Below are positions 1 to 6,387 of a stretch of DNA of 64,000 nt, piece by piece. The stretch is from the NCBI GenBank assembly GCA_963766765.1, contig CAVYBR010000015.1, positions 186,001 to 250,000 on the forward strand, read 5' to 3'. The notes beneath the pieces were generated by a model. That model searched no databases and had not been told where the DNA came from. It saw only the letters and a program-made list of their open reading frames with translations. The DNA comes from JACCQS01 sp963766765 (GTDB taxonomy: Bacteria; Actinomycetota; Actinomycetes; Mycobacteriales; Geodermatophilaceae). Position 1 is the stretch's first letter. Every line of letters starts with the position of its first letter. The position numbers and the translations under genes are program-made.

Positions 1-2
1 CG

Positions 3-875
3 TTGGCCCGGCTTGCCTACAGCGCCAGCTCGGAGGACGCCGAGGACTTCGAACCCGAGGTCGACCCGTCGTTCTCCGATGCGATGTTCTACGCCGTCGA
101 GTGCCAGGACTACTCCTACTACTTCGGCGCCGGCAGTCCGCGCGAGCGACTCGACCTGTGGATCGACGCCGTCGAGGCGTCGGGCGTCGACGACGAGTTC
201 TTGGGCGGTATCGCGTTCGGCGACGTGCCCTGCCTGGTCTGGCCATCCACGGATGACTTTGTTCGCCGCCCGGCCCCACTCGCGGACACGTCGTACCCGG
301 TGTTCGTCCTCAACTCCAACACCGACCCGAACACGCCGGCCGACAACGCGACCCGGGTCTTCGGCCGGCTGGACGAGTCCTACCTGGTGGTCCTCGACGG
401 CGGGCCACACGTCATCTTCGGGTGGGGCTATCGCTGCGTCGACGACCTCATCGGCGACTTCCTGGGCGACGGGGAGCTGCCGGTCAACCGGATCACGTTG
501 TGCGACGGGTCGATTGCCGATCCCTACGCGCCGAACGCGCCAGGGACTGAACCGGAGTACGTCGATGCCCCGACCACTGTTGCCGCGATTGCGAACTCGG
601 TGCTCAACAACATCGAGTACTTCGACTGGTTCGGCGACGACGTCCTCGAGATGGGCTGCGATGCCGGAGGCGCGCTGACCTACTCGCCATCCAACAGTGG
701 GGCGGACCTGACCTTCGCGGCCTGTGAATTCACCGAAGGCGTGCCGGTGGATGGGACCGGCACGGTCCGGTTCAGTGGATCGGCCACCTTGGATGTCACG
801 TTGCCCTTTGCCGATCTTGTCTCCGTGCCCGGTGGTGCCATCACCGGGACATTTCGCGGCCAGCCTGTTGTGTGA
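3..875 (+). CDS. Alpha/beta hydrolase, TAP-like C-terminal part (5' truncated by window)
   Basis: This is the C-terminal 290 residues of a protein that begins outside the window. The stretch PVFVLNSNTDPNTP (about residues 98-111) followed by LDGGPHVIFGWGYRCVDDLI carries the late catalytic Asp and His of an alpha/beta hydrolase. The arrangement matches the C-terminal lobe of exported tripeptidyl-aminopeptidase-like hydrolases, where that lobe follows the Ser nucleophile region. After about residue 165 there is a further 125-residue tail with no recognised motif, rich in acidic and small residues, which suggests an extracellular protein. The nucleophile and any signal peptide are not visible. 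The gene converges on the oxidoreductase, with 6 bases between the two stops. The family call is fairly safe; the substrate is unknown. Confidence 0.7.
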   Translation: MARLAYSASSEDAEDFEPEVDPSFSDAMFYAVECQDYSYYFGAGSPRERLDLWIDAVEASGVDDEFLGGIAFGDVPCLVWPSTDDFVRRPAPLADTSYPVFVLNSNTDPNTPADNATRVFGRLDESYLVVLDGGPHVIFGWGYRCVDDLIGDFLGDGELPVNRITLCDGSIADPYAPNAPGTEPEYVDAPTTVAAIANSVLNNIEYFDWFGDDVLEMGCDAGGALTYSPSNSGADLTFAACEFTEGVPVDGTGTVRFSGSATLDVTLPFADLVSVPGGAITGTFRGQPVV

Positions 876-881
876 GCGCGC

Positions 882-2444
882 CTAGTCCCGGTCGAGCAGA
901 GCGTGCGCCGCGTTGTGCCCGCCGATCCCGCTGACCGCTCCCCCGCGTACCGCTCCGCCGCTGGCCGCATAGACCAGCCGCGGCTCGTCGGTCTCGACGC
1001 CCCACATGCCCGACTGCGAATCCTGCACCGCCCACGGCCAGGAGAGCTCGCCGTGAAAGATGTTGCCGCCCGGCATCGCCAAGGCCGCTTCGACATCGAG
1101 GGGGGAGGCGGCGTGTACGCACAGGGCGCCGGTCGAATCCTTGGCCAGGCAATCCTCCAGTGGCTCGGCGAGGATGCCGTTGAGTCCGTCAATGGCCAGT
1201 TGCGCGGCCTGGGCCCGAACTGCCTCGTTGTCCCGGTCGAAGAGCGCCGTCGGGGTGTGCAGCCCGAAGAGCGTCAGGGTCTGATAACCCGCGGCTCGTT
1301 CGGCTGGGCCGAGGATGGTCGGGTCGGACAGCGAGTGGCAGTAGACCTCGAAGGGCAGCGGATCTGGTAGCCGGCCGGCGGCTGCGGCGGCGTGGGCCGC
1401 GTCCAGCTGCGCTGCGGACTGGTTGACGTGCAGGGTTCCGGAGAAGGCCACCCGCGGATCCAGTCCCGAGCGCAGTTGGGGCAGCCGCGTGACGACCATG
1501 TTGAGCTTCACCTGGGCACCCACCGGACGGGCCGCGGGCGTACGGCCGCGCAGCATGTCCATGACCTGCGGTGCGACACCGGACACCACGGCTCCGGCCG
1601 AAACGCTCTGCGGGGCTCCGGACACATCCGTCCAGGAGACCTCCGCTGAATCCGCATCGACGGCGACGTTGCTGACCGTCGCTCCGACGGTGATCTCCGC
1701 GCCGAACCGCCGAGCTGCTTCGGCCATGGAGGCCGACACCGCGCCCATCCCACCGATCGGAACCCGCCACTGCCCGGAGCCATTGCCGATCAGGTGGTAG
1801 AGGAAGCAACGCGCTGCGAGGCCGTCGTCGGCGTGCAGGTCGGCGAAGGTGCCGATCAAGCCGTCGGTCAACGCGACCCCGCGTACGTGATCGTCGGCCA
1901 GCGCCCGGCCGACGAACTCCGCCAGCGGCAGGTCACGGAGGTCGGTCAGGATCTGCGGATCGCGCAGCTTGGACTCGATTTCCTTGATGGTGGCTAACGG
2001 CTCGAGCAATGTGGGAGCCAGATCCTGGGCCATGACCTCGATCCGCGCGTAGAAGTCCTGCCAGGCCGCGTAGTCGGAGTCGGCGCCGGTCAGGTCGAGG
2101 AACGACTGTCGCGTGCGCTCTCCGGCGGGTCGCTCGACGAGCAGGCCGACGTCGCGGCCGGACTTGCGCATCGGCGTGTACGAGGCGACCGTTCGGTCGG
2201 CCAGGGCGACGGTCAGTCCGAGATCGGACACGATTCGGTCCGGTAGCAGGCTGACGAGATAGGAGTACTTGGACAGCCGTACGTCCACGCCGGGGAACAC
2301 CGCTTCGCTGACTGCGGCGCCGCCGACGTGGCCCAGGCGTTCGAGCACGAGCACGGAACGGCCGGCCTTGGCGAGGTAGGCGGCGGCGACCAAGCCGTTG
2401 TGCCCCCCGCCGACCACGACGACGTCGTACCTGGTCGCGCCCAA
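882..2444 (-). CDS. Phytoene-desaturase-like FAD-dependent oxidoreductase
   Basis: The 520-residue protein opens with TRYDVVVVGGGHNGLVAAAYLAKAG, a Rossmann GxGxxG-type FAD-binding motif, followed by VLERLGHVGGAA. It ends with GIGGHNAAHALL, the C-terminal FAD contact typical of the COG1233 (CrtI-like) amine oxidase/desaturase superfamily. There is no carotenoid gene beside it, so a role in pigment synthesis is not implied; members of this group act on many lipids and amines. I chose a TTG start because GAGAGGA lies at proper distance upstream and the FAD motif follows within 6 residues. The reading frame stays open much further upstream, but that extension has unrelated composition and crosses the twin palindromes at 2479-2529. 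Confidence 0.8.
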   Translation of the reverse strand: MGATRYDVVVVGGGHNGLVAAAYLAKAGRSVLVLERLGHVGGAAVSEAVFPGVDVRLSKYSYLVSLLPDRIVSDLGLTVALADRTVASYTPMRKSGRDVGLLVERPAGERTRQSFLDLTGADSDYAAWQDFYARIEVMAQDLAPTLLEPLATIKEIESKLRDPQILTDLRDLPLAEFVGRALADDHVRGVALTDGLIGTFADLHADDGLAARCFLYHLIGNGSGQWRVPIGGMGAVSASMAEAARRFGAEITVGATVSNVAVDADSAEVSWTDVSGAPQSVSAGAVVSGVAPQVMDMLRGRTPAARPVGAQVKLNMVVTRLPQLRSGLDPRVAFSGTLHVNQSAAQLDAAHAAAAAGRLPDPLPFEVYCHSLSDPTILGPAERAAGYQTLTLFGLHTPTALFDRDNEAVRAQAAQLAIDGLNGILAEPLEDCLAKDSTGALCVHAASPLDVEAALAMPGGNIFHGELSWPWAVQDSQSGMWGVETDEPRLVYAASGGAVRGGAVSGIGGHNAAHALLDRD

Positions 2445-2478
2445 TGCCTGTCCTCTCGACTCACGCCCGACCTGGAAT

Positions 2479-2529
2479 GACTCAGGGCGCCCCTGAGTCG
2501 AACCTATCGACTCAGGGTGCCCCTGAGTC
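2479..2529. repeat. Twin palindromic elements (family D)
   Basis: Two 21-bp hairpins lie 30 bp apart, at 2479-2499 and 2509-2529. Each has 9-bp arms GACTCAGGG and CCCTGAGTC around a 3-base centre (CGC or TGC). They fill the space between the divergent oxidoreductase and YjbR genes. They could be paired operators or two copies of a small repetitive element. The near-identical arms with changed centres suggest selection on pairing. Confidence 0.7.
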
Positions 2530-2567
2530 GGCCGCACGGGTCCGAGCCCGGCGGTACGGTGCGCCAG

Positions 2568-3032
2568 GTGAGCGAGACCGCCGGGGACAGCAAACCGAGG
2601 AGAGCCGCGAAGCAGCGGGCGGCGCAGGCGCGAAAGGCTGCCATCGAGCTGGCCCTGAGCTTTCCCGAGGCCTGGCAGGACGAGCCGTGGGAAGACGACG
2701 TCGTCATCAAAGTGCGGAAGAAGATCTTCCTGTTCGCCGGCAGCGAGGCCGATGACGACCGGTGGCCGATCGGGATCGGTGTGAAACTGCCGATCTCCAA
2801 GGACGAAGCGCTCGCATTGCCCGGTGTCACACCGAGCGGGTACGGGCTGGGCAAGTGGGGCTGGGTGAGCATTCCGCTGGACCAAGGGCTGCTCGACCCG
2901 GAGTTGATCCGCGACTGGATCGAGGAGAGTTACCGCGCGATCGCACCCAAGACGTTGGCCGCCAAGTTGGCACCGCCCACCGGAGATGAGGCACCGCGCA
3001 GCGGAGATCAGGCACCACCCAGCCGACATTAG
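2568..3032 (+). CDS. MmcQ/YjbR family protein
   Basis: This 154-residue protein matches the YjbR/MmcQ family: a basic N-terminal helix (KPRRAAKQRAAQARKAAIELALSFP), EAWQDEPWEDDVVIKVRKKIF, then PSGYGLGKWGWVSIPLDQGLLD and a final helix LIRDWIEESYRAIAPKTLAAKL. The family has a small CyaY/DNA-binding-like fold and no firmly known biochemical role. I prefer the GTG at 2568, just after GCGCCAG; an upstream ATG at 2517 would lie inside the palindromic repeat. The last 20 or so residues (PPTGDEAPRSGDQAPPSRH) are encoded by a 21-bp tandem repeat, and the stop codon itself belongs to the third copy. Confidence 0.75.
   Translation: MSETAGDSKPRRAAKQRAAQARKAAIELALSFPEAWQDEPWEDDVVIKVRKKIFLFAGSEADDDRWPIGIGVKLPISKDEALALPGVTPSGYGLGKWGWVSIPLDQGLLDPELIRDWIEESYRAIAPKTLAAKLAPPTGDEAPRSGDQAPPSRH
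2970..3032 (+). repeat. 21-bp tandem repeat, three copies, at the 3' end of the YjbR gene
   Basis: Three 21-bp units follow each other at 2970-2990, 2991-3011 and 3012-3032, each starting GCACC and ending in a variant of GGAGATGAG. A fourth partial unit (GCACCGGCG) follows. Because 21 is a multiple of three, the repeat stays in frame and adds seven residues per copy. A change in the third unit creates the TAG stop. Confidence 0.75.
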
Positions 3033-3038
3033 GCACCG

Positions 3039-3164
3039 GCGTCCAAGCGAGCTGCGGAGTTGTTCCCGGACGCGCGGATCCATTGGTTCGACAAGTGCGG
3101 GCACTTCCCGCACTGGGATCAACCCGAACAGACCGCGGAGCTGATTCTGGTCGACACCGGCTGA
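3039..3164 (+). pseudogene. Orphan C-terminal fragment of an alpha/beta hydrolase
   Basis: In the same frame as, and directly after, the YjbR stop there are 41 sense codons ending in TGA. They read ...ELFPDARIHWFDKCGHFPHWDQPEQT and then AELILVDTG. FDKCGHFPHWDQPEQ is the classic region around the catalytic histidine of alpha/beta hydrolases. No start codon, nucleophile or upstream part is present. I infer the tail of a hydrolase gene whose front was lost or replaced, possibly by recombination at the 21-bp repeat. A readthrough fusion with YjbR is a weaker alternative. Confidence 0.65.
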
Positions 3165-3205
3165 GTGCGCCGCGCCCGGGGTTCGTACGTACGAGCTCGA
3201 GGACG

Positions 3206-3583
3206 TCAGCGCACGTCGACGAGGTCGACCACAAAGATGAGCGTCTCGCCGGGCTTGATCACCTTGCCCGAGCCGCGGTCGCCGTAGGCCATGTCCGGCG
3301 GGATGGTGAGCCGCCGCCGGCCACCGACTTTCATGCCGACGATCCCCTGGTCCCAACCCTTGATGACCCGGCCGACGCCCAACTGGAACGTGAGCGGCTG
3401 ACCCCGGTTCCACGAGGCGTCGAACTCCTCGCCGCCGGAGTGGGTGACTCCCACGTAGTGCGCCATGATGTGCGACCCGTTGATCGCCTTGGCACCGTCG
3501 CCGACGATCAGATCCTGGATCTGCAGGTCGGTCGGCGGTGGACCGTCGGGAGGATCGACTTCTGGGCGGGTTGGCTCGCTCAC
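3206..3583 (-). CDS. FKBP-type peptidyl-prolyl cis-trans isomerase
   Basis: A 125-residue single-domain FKBP that should speed proline isomerisation during protein folding. Visible motifs are HYVGVTHSGGEEFDASWNRG near the middle, then FQLGVGRVIKGWDQGIVGMKVGGRRRLTIPPDMAYG and a closing LIFVVDLVDV. These are the hallmark strands and the VIKGWD active-site segment. No signal peptide is seen, so it is probably cytoplasmic. The GTG start has GAGAGGA upstream. The 16-bp repeat array at 3631-3742 lies immediately upstream of the start, in the divergent promoter region shared with the YdeI gene. Confidence 0.9.
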   Translation of the reverse strand: MSEPTRPEVDPPDGPPPTDLQIQDLIVGDGAKAINGSHIMAHYVGVTHSGGEEFDASWNRGQPLTFQLGVGRVIKGWDQGIVGMKVGGRRRLTIPPDMAYGDRGSGKVIKPGETLIFVVDLVDVR

Positions 3584-3630
3584 TGGGTGGTTTCCTCTCG
3601 GACTACTTCGGTTGCGGTGGCTGCGTTGCG

Positions 3631-3742
3631 GTCGAACGGCAGTGCGGTCGTACGGCAGTGCGGTCGTACGGCAGTGCGGTCGTACGGCAGTGCGGGCGTA
3701 CGGCAGTACGGGCGTACGGCAGTGCGGGCGTACGGCAGTACG
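3631..3742. repeat. Seven-copy 16-bp tandem repeat
   Basis: Seven contiguous 16-bp units run from 3631 to 3742 with consensus GTCGTACGGCAGTGCG. Variation is confined to a few positions (GTCGAACGG in unit 1, GGCGTACGG in units 5-7, AGTACG instead of AGTGCG in units 5 and 7). Each unit contains the short palindrome CGTACG. The 16-base period does not fit codons, so the array is not coding. It sits between the divergent FKBP and YdeI genes and could bind a multimeric regulator or simply be a variable-number repeat. Confidence 0.85.
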
Positions 3743-3787
3743 GTCGTCGACCATTCTGTCGGAGCCATGGGCGATCATTGCGCGGTG

Positions 3788-4408
3788 ATGGCGAAGAAGG
3801 CGGCTACCGCCAAGGTGCAACCTCCGACCCTGGCATTCTCGAGCGCCGCCGACTTCGAGGCATGGGTGGCCGAGCATCGCGACGACCAGGTCGGGCTCTG
3901 GCTCCGGATCGCCAAGAAGGGCTCCGGCACCCCGACGGTCACCTACGACGAGGCACTGAAAGTCGCCCTCTGCTACGGCTGGATCGACGGCCAGAAGGGC
4001 AAGGGCGACGACAAGACCTGGCTGCAGCGCTTCTGCCCACGTCGTCCCCGCAGTGTCTGGTCCAAGCGCAATATCGGCTTCGTCGCAGAACTCACCGAAG
4101 CCGGCCTGATGCAGCCCGAAGGCATCGCGGAGGTGGAGCGGGCAAAGGCGGACGGGCGATGGGCGAAGGCGTACGAGGGCTCGGCCACGATCACTGTTCC
4201 CGACGACCTGCGGATCGCATTGGACGCGGTACCGGCCGCGGCGGCGGCCTTCACTGCGCTGACCTCGACCAATCGCTACGCGATCCTCTACCGAGTCCAG
4301 GACGCCAAGCGGGCGGAGACAAGGGCGAAGCGGATCGCGCAGTTCGTCGAGATGCTCGCCGATGGCCGGACGCCCTACCCGCAGGGCGTCATGGGTCCCA
4401 AGGGATGA
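3788..4408 (+). CDS. YdeI/OmpD-associated family protein (copy 1)
   Basis: A 206-residue protein of the YdeI/OmpD-associated family (COG4430). The shared core is FEAWVAEHRDDQVGLWLRIAKKGSG, YDEALKVALCYGWIDGQKGKGD, then WLQRFCPRRPRSVWSKRN and MQPEGIAEVERAKADGRW. A C-terminal helical part ends in AKRIAQFVEMLADGR. Family members have been linked to bacteriocin or peptide tolerance, but the biochemical role is open. It overlaps the next gene by ATGA, so the two paralogues are probably translated together. The ATG follows GCGGTG; a GTG one codon earlier and an ATG 21 bases earlier are also possible. Confidence 0.8.
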   Translation: MAKKAATAKVQPPTLAFSSAADFEAWVAEHRDDQVGLWLRIAKKGSGTPTVTYDEALKVALCYGWIDGQKGKGDDKTWLQRFCPRRPRSVWSKRNIGFVAELTEAGLMQPEGIAEVERAKADGRWAKAYEGSATITVPDDLRIALDAVPAAAAAFTALTSTNRYAILYRVQDAKRAETRAKRIAQFVEMLADGRTPYPQGVMGPKG

Positions 4409-4998
4409 GCGACCGGACGCGTACTGCGCGAATGATCGAAGCTCCCATACTGCCGTTCCGCACGGCCGTGGACTTCGAGGCCTGGCTGGGCGAGCATCGC
4501 CACGAACAGGAGGGCGTCTGGATTCGGCTGTACAAGAAGGCCTCTGGCATCGATTCGGTCACTCATGCCGAGGCGCTCCAGGTCGCGCTCTGCTACGGCT
4601 GGATCGACGGACAGGCTCGCAAGGGTGACGACACGTCGTGGCTGCAGCGGTTCTGCCCTCGACGTCCCCGCAGCGTCTGGTCCAAACGTAACGTCGGCTA
4701 CATCGAGGCGCTCACCGCGGCCGGTCGGATGCAGCCTGAGGGCATTGCGGAAGTGGAGCGCGCCAAAGCGGACGGCCGTTGGGACCGGGCCTACGACAGC
4801 CCCGCGAACGCGGTTGCGCCGACCGATCTCCAAGCCGCTCTCGACGCCGAGCCCGCCGCGGCCCGGGCGTTCGCTGACTGCACCCCGGCCCAGAGATTCG
4901 CGATCATCCGGCCGGTCGAGGAGGCCAAACGAGCCCAGACGCGCGAGCGTCGGATCGCCAAGTCCGTCGAGCGGCTGGCCCAAGGTCAACCTGACTAG
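4405..4998 (+). CDS. YdeI/OmpD-associated family protein (copy 2, tandem paralogue)
   Basis: A 197-residue paralogue of the preceding protein. It shares long blocks, including ALCYGWIDGQ, WLQRFCPRRPRSVWSKRN and MQPEGIAEVERAKADGRW, and diverges mainly at the ends and in the PANAVAPTDLQAALDAEPAAA region. Its ATG overlaps the stop of copy 1 in an ATGA junction, so the pair looks like a tandem duplication kept as an operon. An ATG 27 bases further in (MIEAPILPF) would remove a short non-conserved leader. Function is unknown, as for copy 1. Confidence 0.8.
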   Translation: MSDRTRTARMIEAPILPFRTAVDFEAWLGEHRHEQEGVWIRLYKKASGIDSVTHAEALQVALCYGWIDGQARKGDDTSWLQRFCPRRPRSVWSKRNVGYIEALTAAGRMQPEGIAEVERAKADGRWDRAYDSPANAVAPTDLQAALDAEPAAARAFADCTPAQRFAIIRPVEEAKRAQTRERRIAKSVERLAQGQPD

Positions 4999-5030
4999 GA
5001 GTTCACGGGAGTGTCGATACCTTGCCGCGC

Positions 5031-5357
5031 ATGACATCGATCATGAGGCGCGCTGGTCTGGCCGCTGCCGCCGGAGTTGCCGTGCTGGCCGCGGGCGGCT
5101 GTTCGGTGACCGCTCACACAACGCATTGTGAAAACGGCACCTGCACGGTCCATTTGAGCGGCACGGGCTCGGAGGCCGAACTGGGATCCAGCGGGAACAC
5201 CGTCACCCTGGTCTCGGCCGAGGATGGGGTAGCAACCCTCGGATTCGCCGACGGTGAAGGCAGCTGCACAGAGGGCGAGACGATCGAACTCGCCGAACTC
5301 ACCATTAAGTGCACAGATGTAGGAGACGATTCAGTGGAGCTCATCGTCGAGCAGTGA
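5031..5357 (+). CDS. Small secreted lipoprotein
   Basis: A 108-residue protein with a basic N-terminus (MTSIMRRAG), a hydrophobic stretch (LAAAAGVAVLAAGG) and Cys at the lipobox LAAGGC, so it should be lipid-anchored on the outer face of the membrane. The mature part has four more cysteines (THCENGTC, GSCTEGE, IKCTD), enough for two disulfides, and mainly beta-type sequence. No family is recognised. An ATG four codons further in (MRRAGLAA) would also give a signal peptide. The DinB-like gene begins about a dozen bases after the stop. Confidence 0.7.
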   Translation: MTSIMRRAGLAAAAGVAVLAAGGCSVTAHTTHCENGTCTVHLSGTGSEAELGSSGNTVTLVSAEDGVATLGFADGEGSCTEGETIELAELTIKCTDVGDDSVELIVEQ

Positions 5358-5370
5358 GGTGGGGCGAACG

Positions 5371-5916
5371 GTGTCGCGGGTTGATCTGCTTCTGGTCGCA
5401 CTCGACGAGGCGTACGGGCGGCTGAGCCGACGCCTGGAAGGACTCACCGACGAGGAATACCTCTGGCAGCCCGTACCCGGTGGCTGGTCGATCCGACGAG
5501 GTACGGACGGGCGATGGGCTGCGGACTACGACTTTCCCGATCCGCAACCTGCGCCGTTCACGACGATCGCCTGGCGACTTCTGCACATCGCCGATTGCAA
5601 GATCATGTATCACGAATATGCCTATGGTGCAGGCAAACTGACGTTCCCGGACCTCGAGGTCTGCCGTACGCCGGCGGGCGCGATCGACCGGCTGCGGGAG
5701 GGTCAGCAGCTACTCCGCGACGACCTCACGGGCCTATCGGACGAGGCCGCACTGGATGCCGAAGTAGCCACCAACTGGGGCGAGCAGTGGCCGGCCTGGC
5801 GAGTGTTCTGGACGATGATCGAGCACGATGCCTGGCACGGCGGCGAGATCGGCACGATGCGCGACCTGTATCGAAACCGCTCGACGATCCTCCCCCGCGG
5901 CGTCGCGCGTCCCTGA
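5371..5916 (+). CDS. DinB-like four-helix protein
   Basis: A 181-residue protein of the DinB/YfiT-like metalloenzyme superfamily: RLSRRLEGLTDEEYLWQPVPGGWSIR near the N-terminus, then WRLLHIADCKIMYHEYA and EHDAWHGGEIGTMRDLYR. The spaced histidines (LHIAD, MIEHDAWHGGE) are the usual three-His metal site; these enzymes often act with mycothiol or bacillithiol. I took the GTG at 5371 because GAGGTGGGG precedes it at normal distance; a GTG at 5359 is possible. A palindromic element (family A) begins shortly after the stop. Confidence 0.75.
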   Translation: MSRVDLLLVALDEAYGRLSRRLEGLTDEEYLWQPVPGGWSIRRGTDGRWAADYDFPDPQPAPFTTIAWRLLHIADCKIMYHEYAYGAGKLTFPDLEVCRTPAGAIDRLREGQQLLRDDLTGLSDEAALDAEVATNWGEQWPAWRVFWTMIEHDAWHGGEIGTMRDLYRNRSTILPRGVARP

Positions 5917-5932
5917 CTCAGGCTTCAACCCC

Positions 5933-6022
5933 GGCGGTTTGCCAGCAAACCGCCACTGCGTTGAGTCGTGGCTCCCGCGCGGACTGACGGCCCACCCTGG
6001 CGGTTTCTGCAGAAACCGCCAG
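5933..6022. repeat. Two family A palindromic elements
   Basis: The first hairpin (5933-5954) has arms GGCGGTTTG and CAAACCGCC with a 4-base loop. The second (5997-6022) is a perfect 26-bp palindrome built on CTGGCGGTTTCTG and its complement. They fill the gap between the DinB-like gene and the convergent DUF4287 gene and could act as a bidirectional terminator. The same sequence recurs inside genes elsewhere in the window, which suggests a repetitive element. Confidence 0.75.
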
Positions 6023-6031
6023 AGTGATGGG

Positions 6032-6316
6032 TCAGGTCCGGTTTGCCTTGCCGTCCAGCCGAAGCATGTTGGACTCGTCGCGGTGCGTTCCCGTGGTCCC
6101 GACGTGCTTGTCCCCGATGCCCGGCCCGTTCTTGATCACGTGGACCATCGCCATGGCGTGCCCTCGCCCGACGTCGAACTCGGTCTTGAACCACTCGACG
6201 ATCTCCCCGGCCTTGGTATCGGGTCCGTACCCGCGGGCGTGGGCCAGGTCGACGATCTCCTGCGGGGTCTTTCCGGTCTTGTCCTCGACCGCATCCAGGT
6301 ACGCCTGGAACGACAT
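6032..6316 (-). CDS. DUF4287 domain protein
   Basis: A 94-residue protein starting MSFQAYLDAVEDKTGKTPQEI and continuing VDLAHARGYGPDTKAGEIVEW and FDVGRGHAMAMVHVIKNG, the pattern of the DUF4287 family. These are small soluble proteins of unknown function, sometimes fused to DUF5655. AAGGAGA lies just upstream of the ATG. Family A palindromes lie beyond its stop and upstream of its promoter region (6351-6373). No operon partner is evident. Confidence 0.85.
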   Translation of the reverse strand: MSFQAYLDAVEDKTGKTPQEIVDLAHARGYGPDTKAGEIVEWFKTEFDVGRGHAMAMVHVIKNGPGIGDKHVGTTGTHRDESNMLRLDGKANRT

Positions 6317-6350
6317 CGTTGTCTCCTTCGTGTGTGCGCAGGTCCGAAGG

Positions 6351-6373
6351 TGGCGGTTTTGGCCAAACCGCCA
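6351..6373. repeat. Family A palindromic element
   Basis: Arms TGGCGGTTT and AAACCGCCA flank a 5-base centre. It lies between the DUF4287 start and the stop of the aldehyde dehydrogenase gene, so it may end transcription of the latter. It has the same arms as the elements at 5933, 5997, 17654, 23962 and 24004. Confidence 0.7.
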
Positions 6374-6387
6374 GAGTTCACCCTGAG

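Noticed and set aside
882..3413. A reading frame open over 843 codons upstream of the oxidoreductase
   Set aside because: The extra N-terminal part crosses the YjbR gene and palindromes on the other strand and has no domain. The FAD motif and a good ribosome site place the start at 2444.
3631..3742. CRISPR array
   Set aside because: The units are 16 bp, directly adjacent and without spacers, and no cas gene is present. It is a simple tandem repeat.
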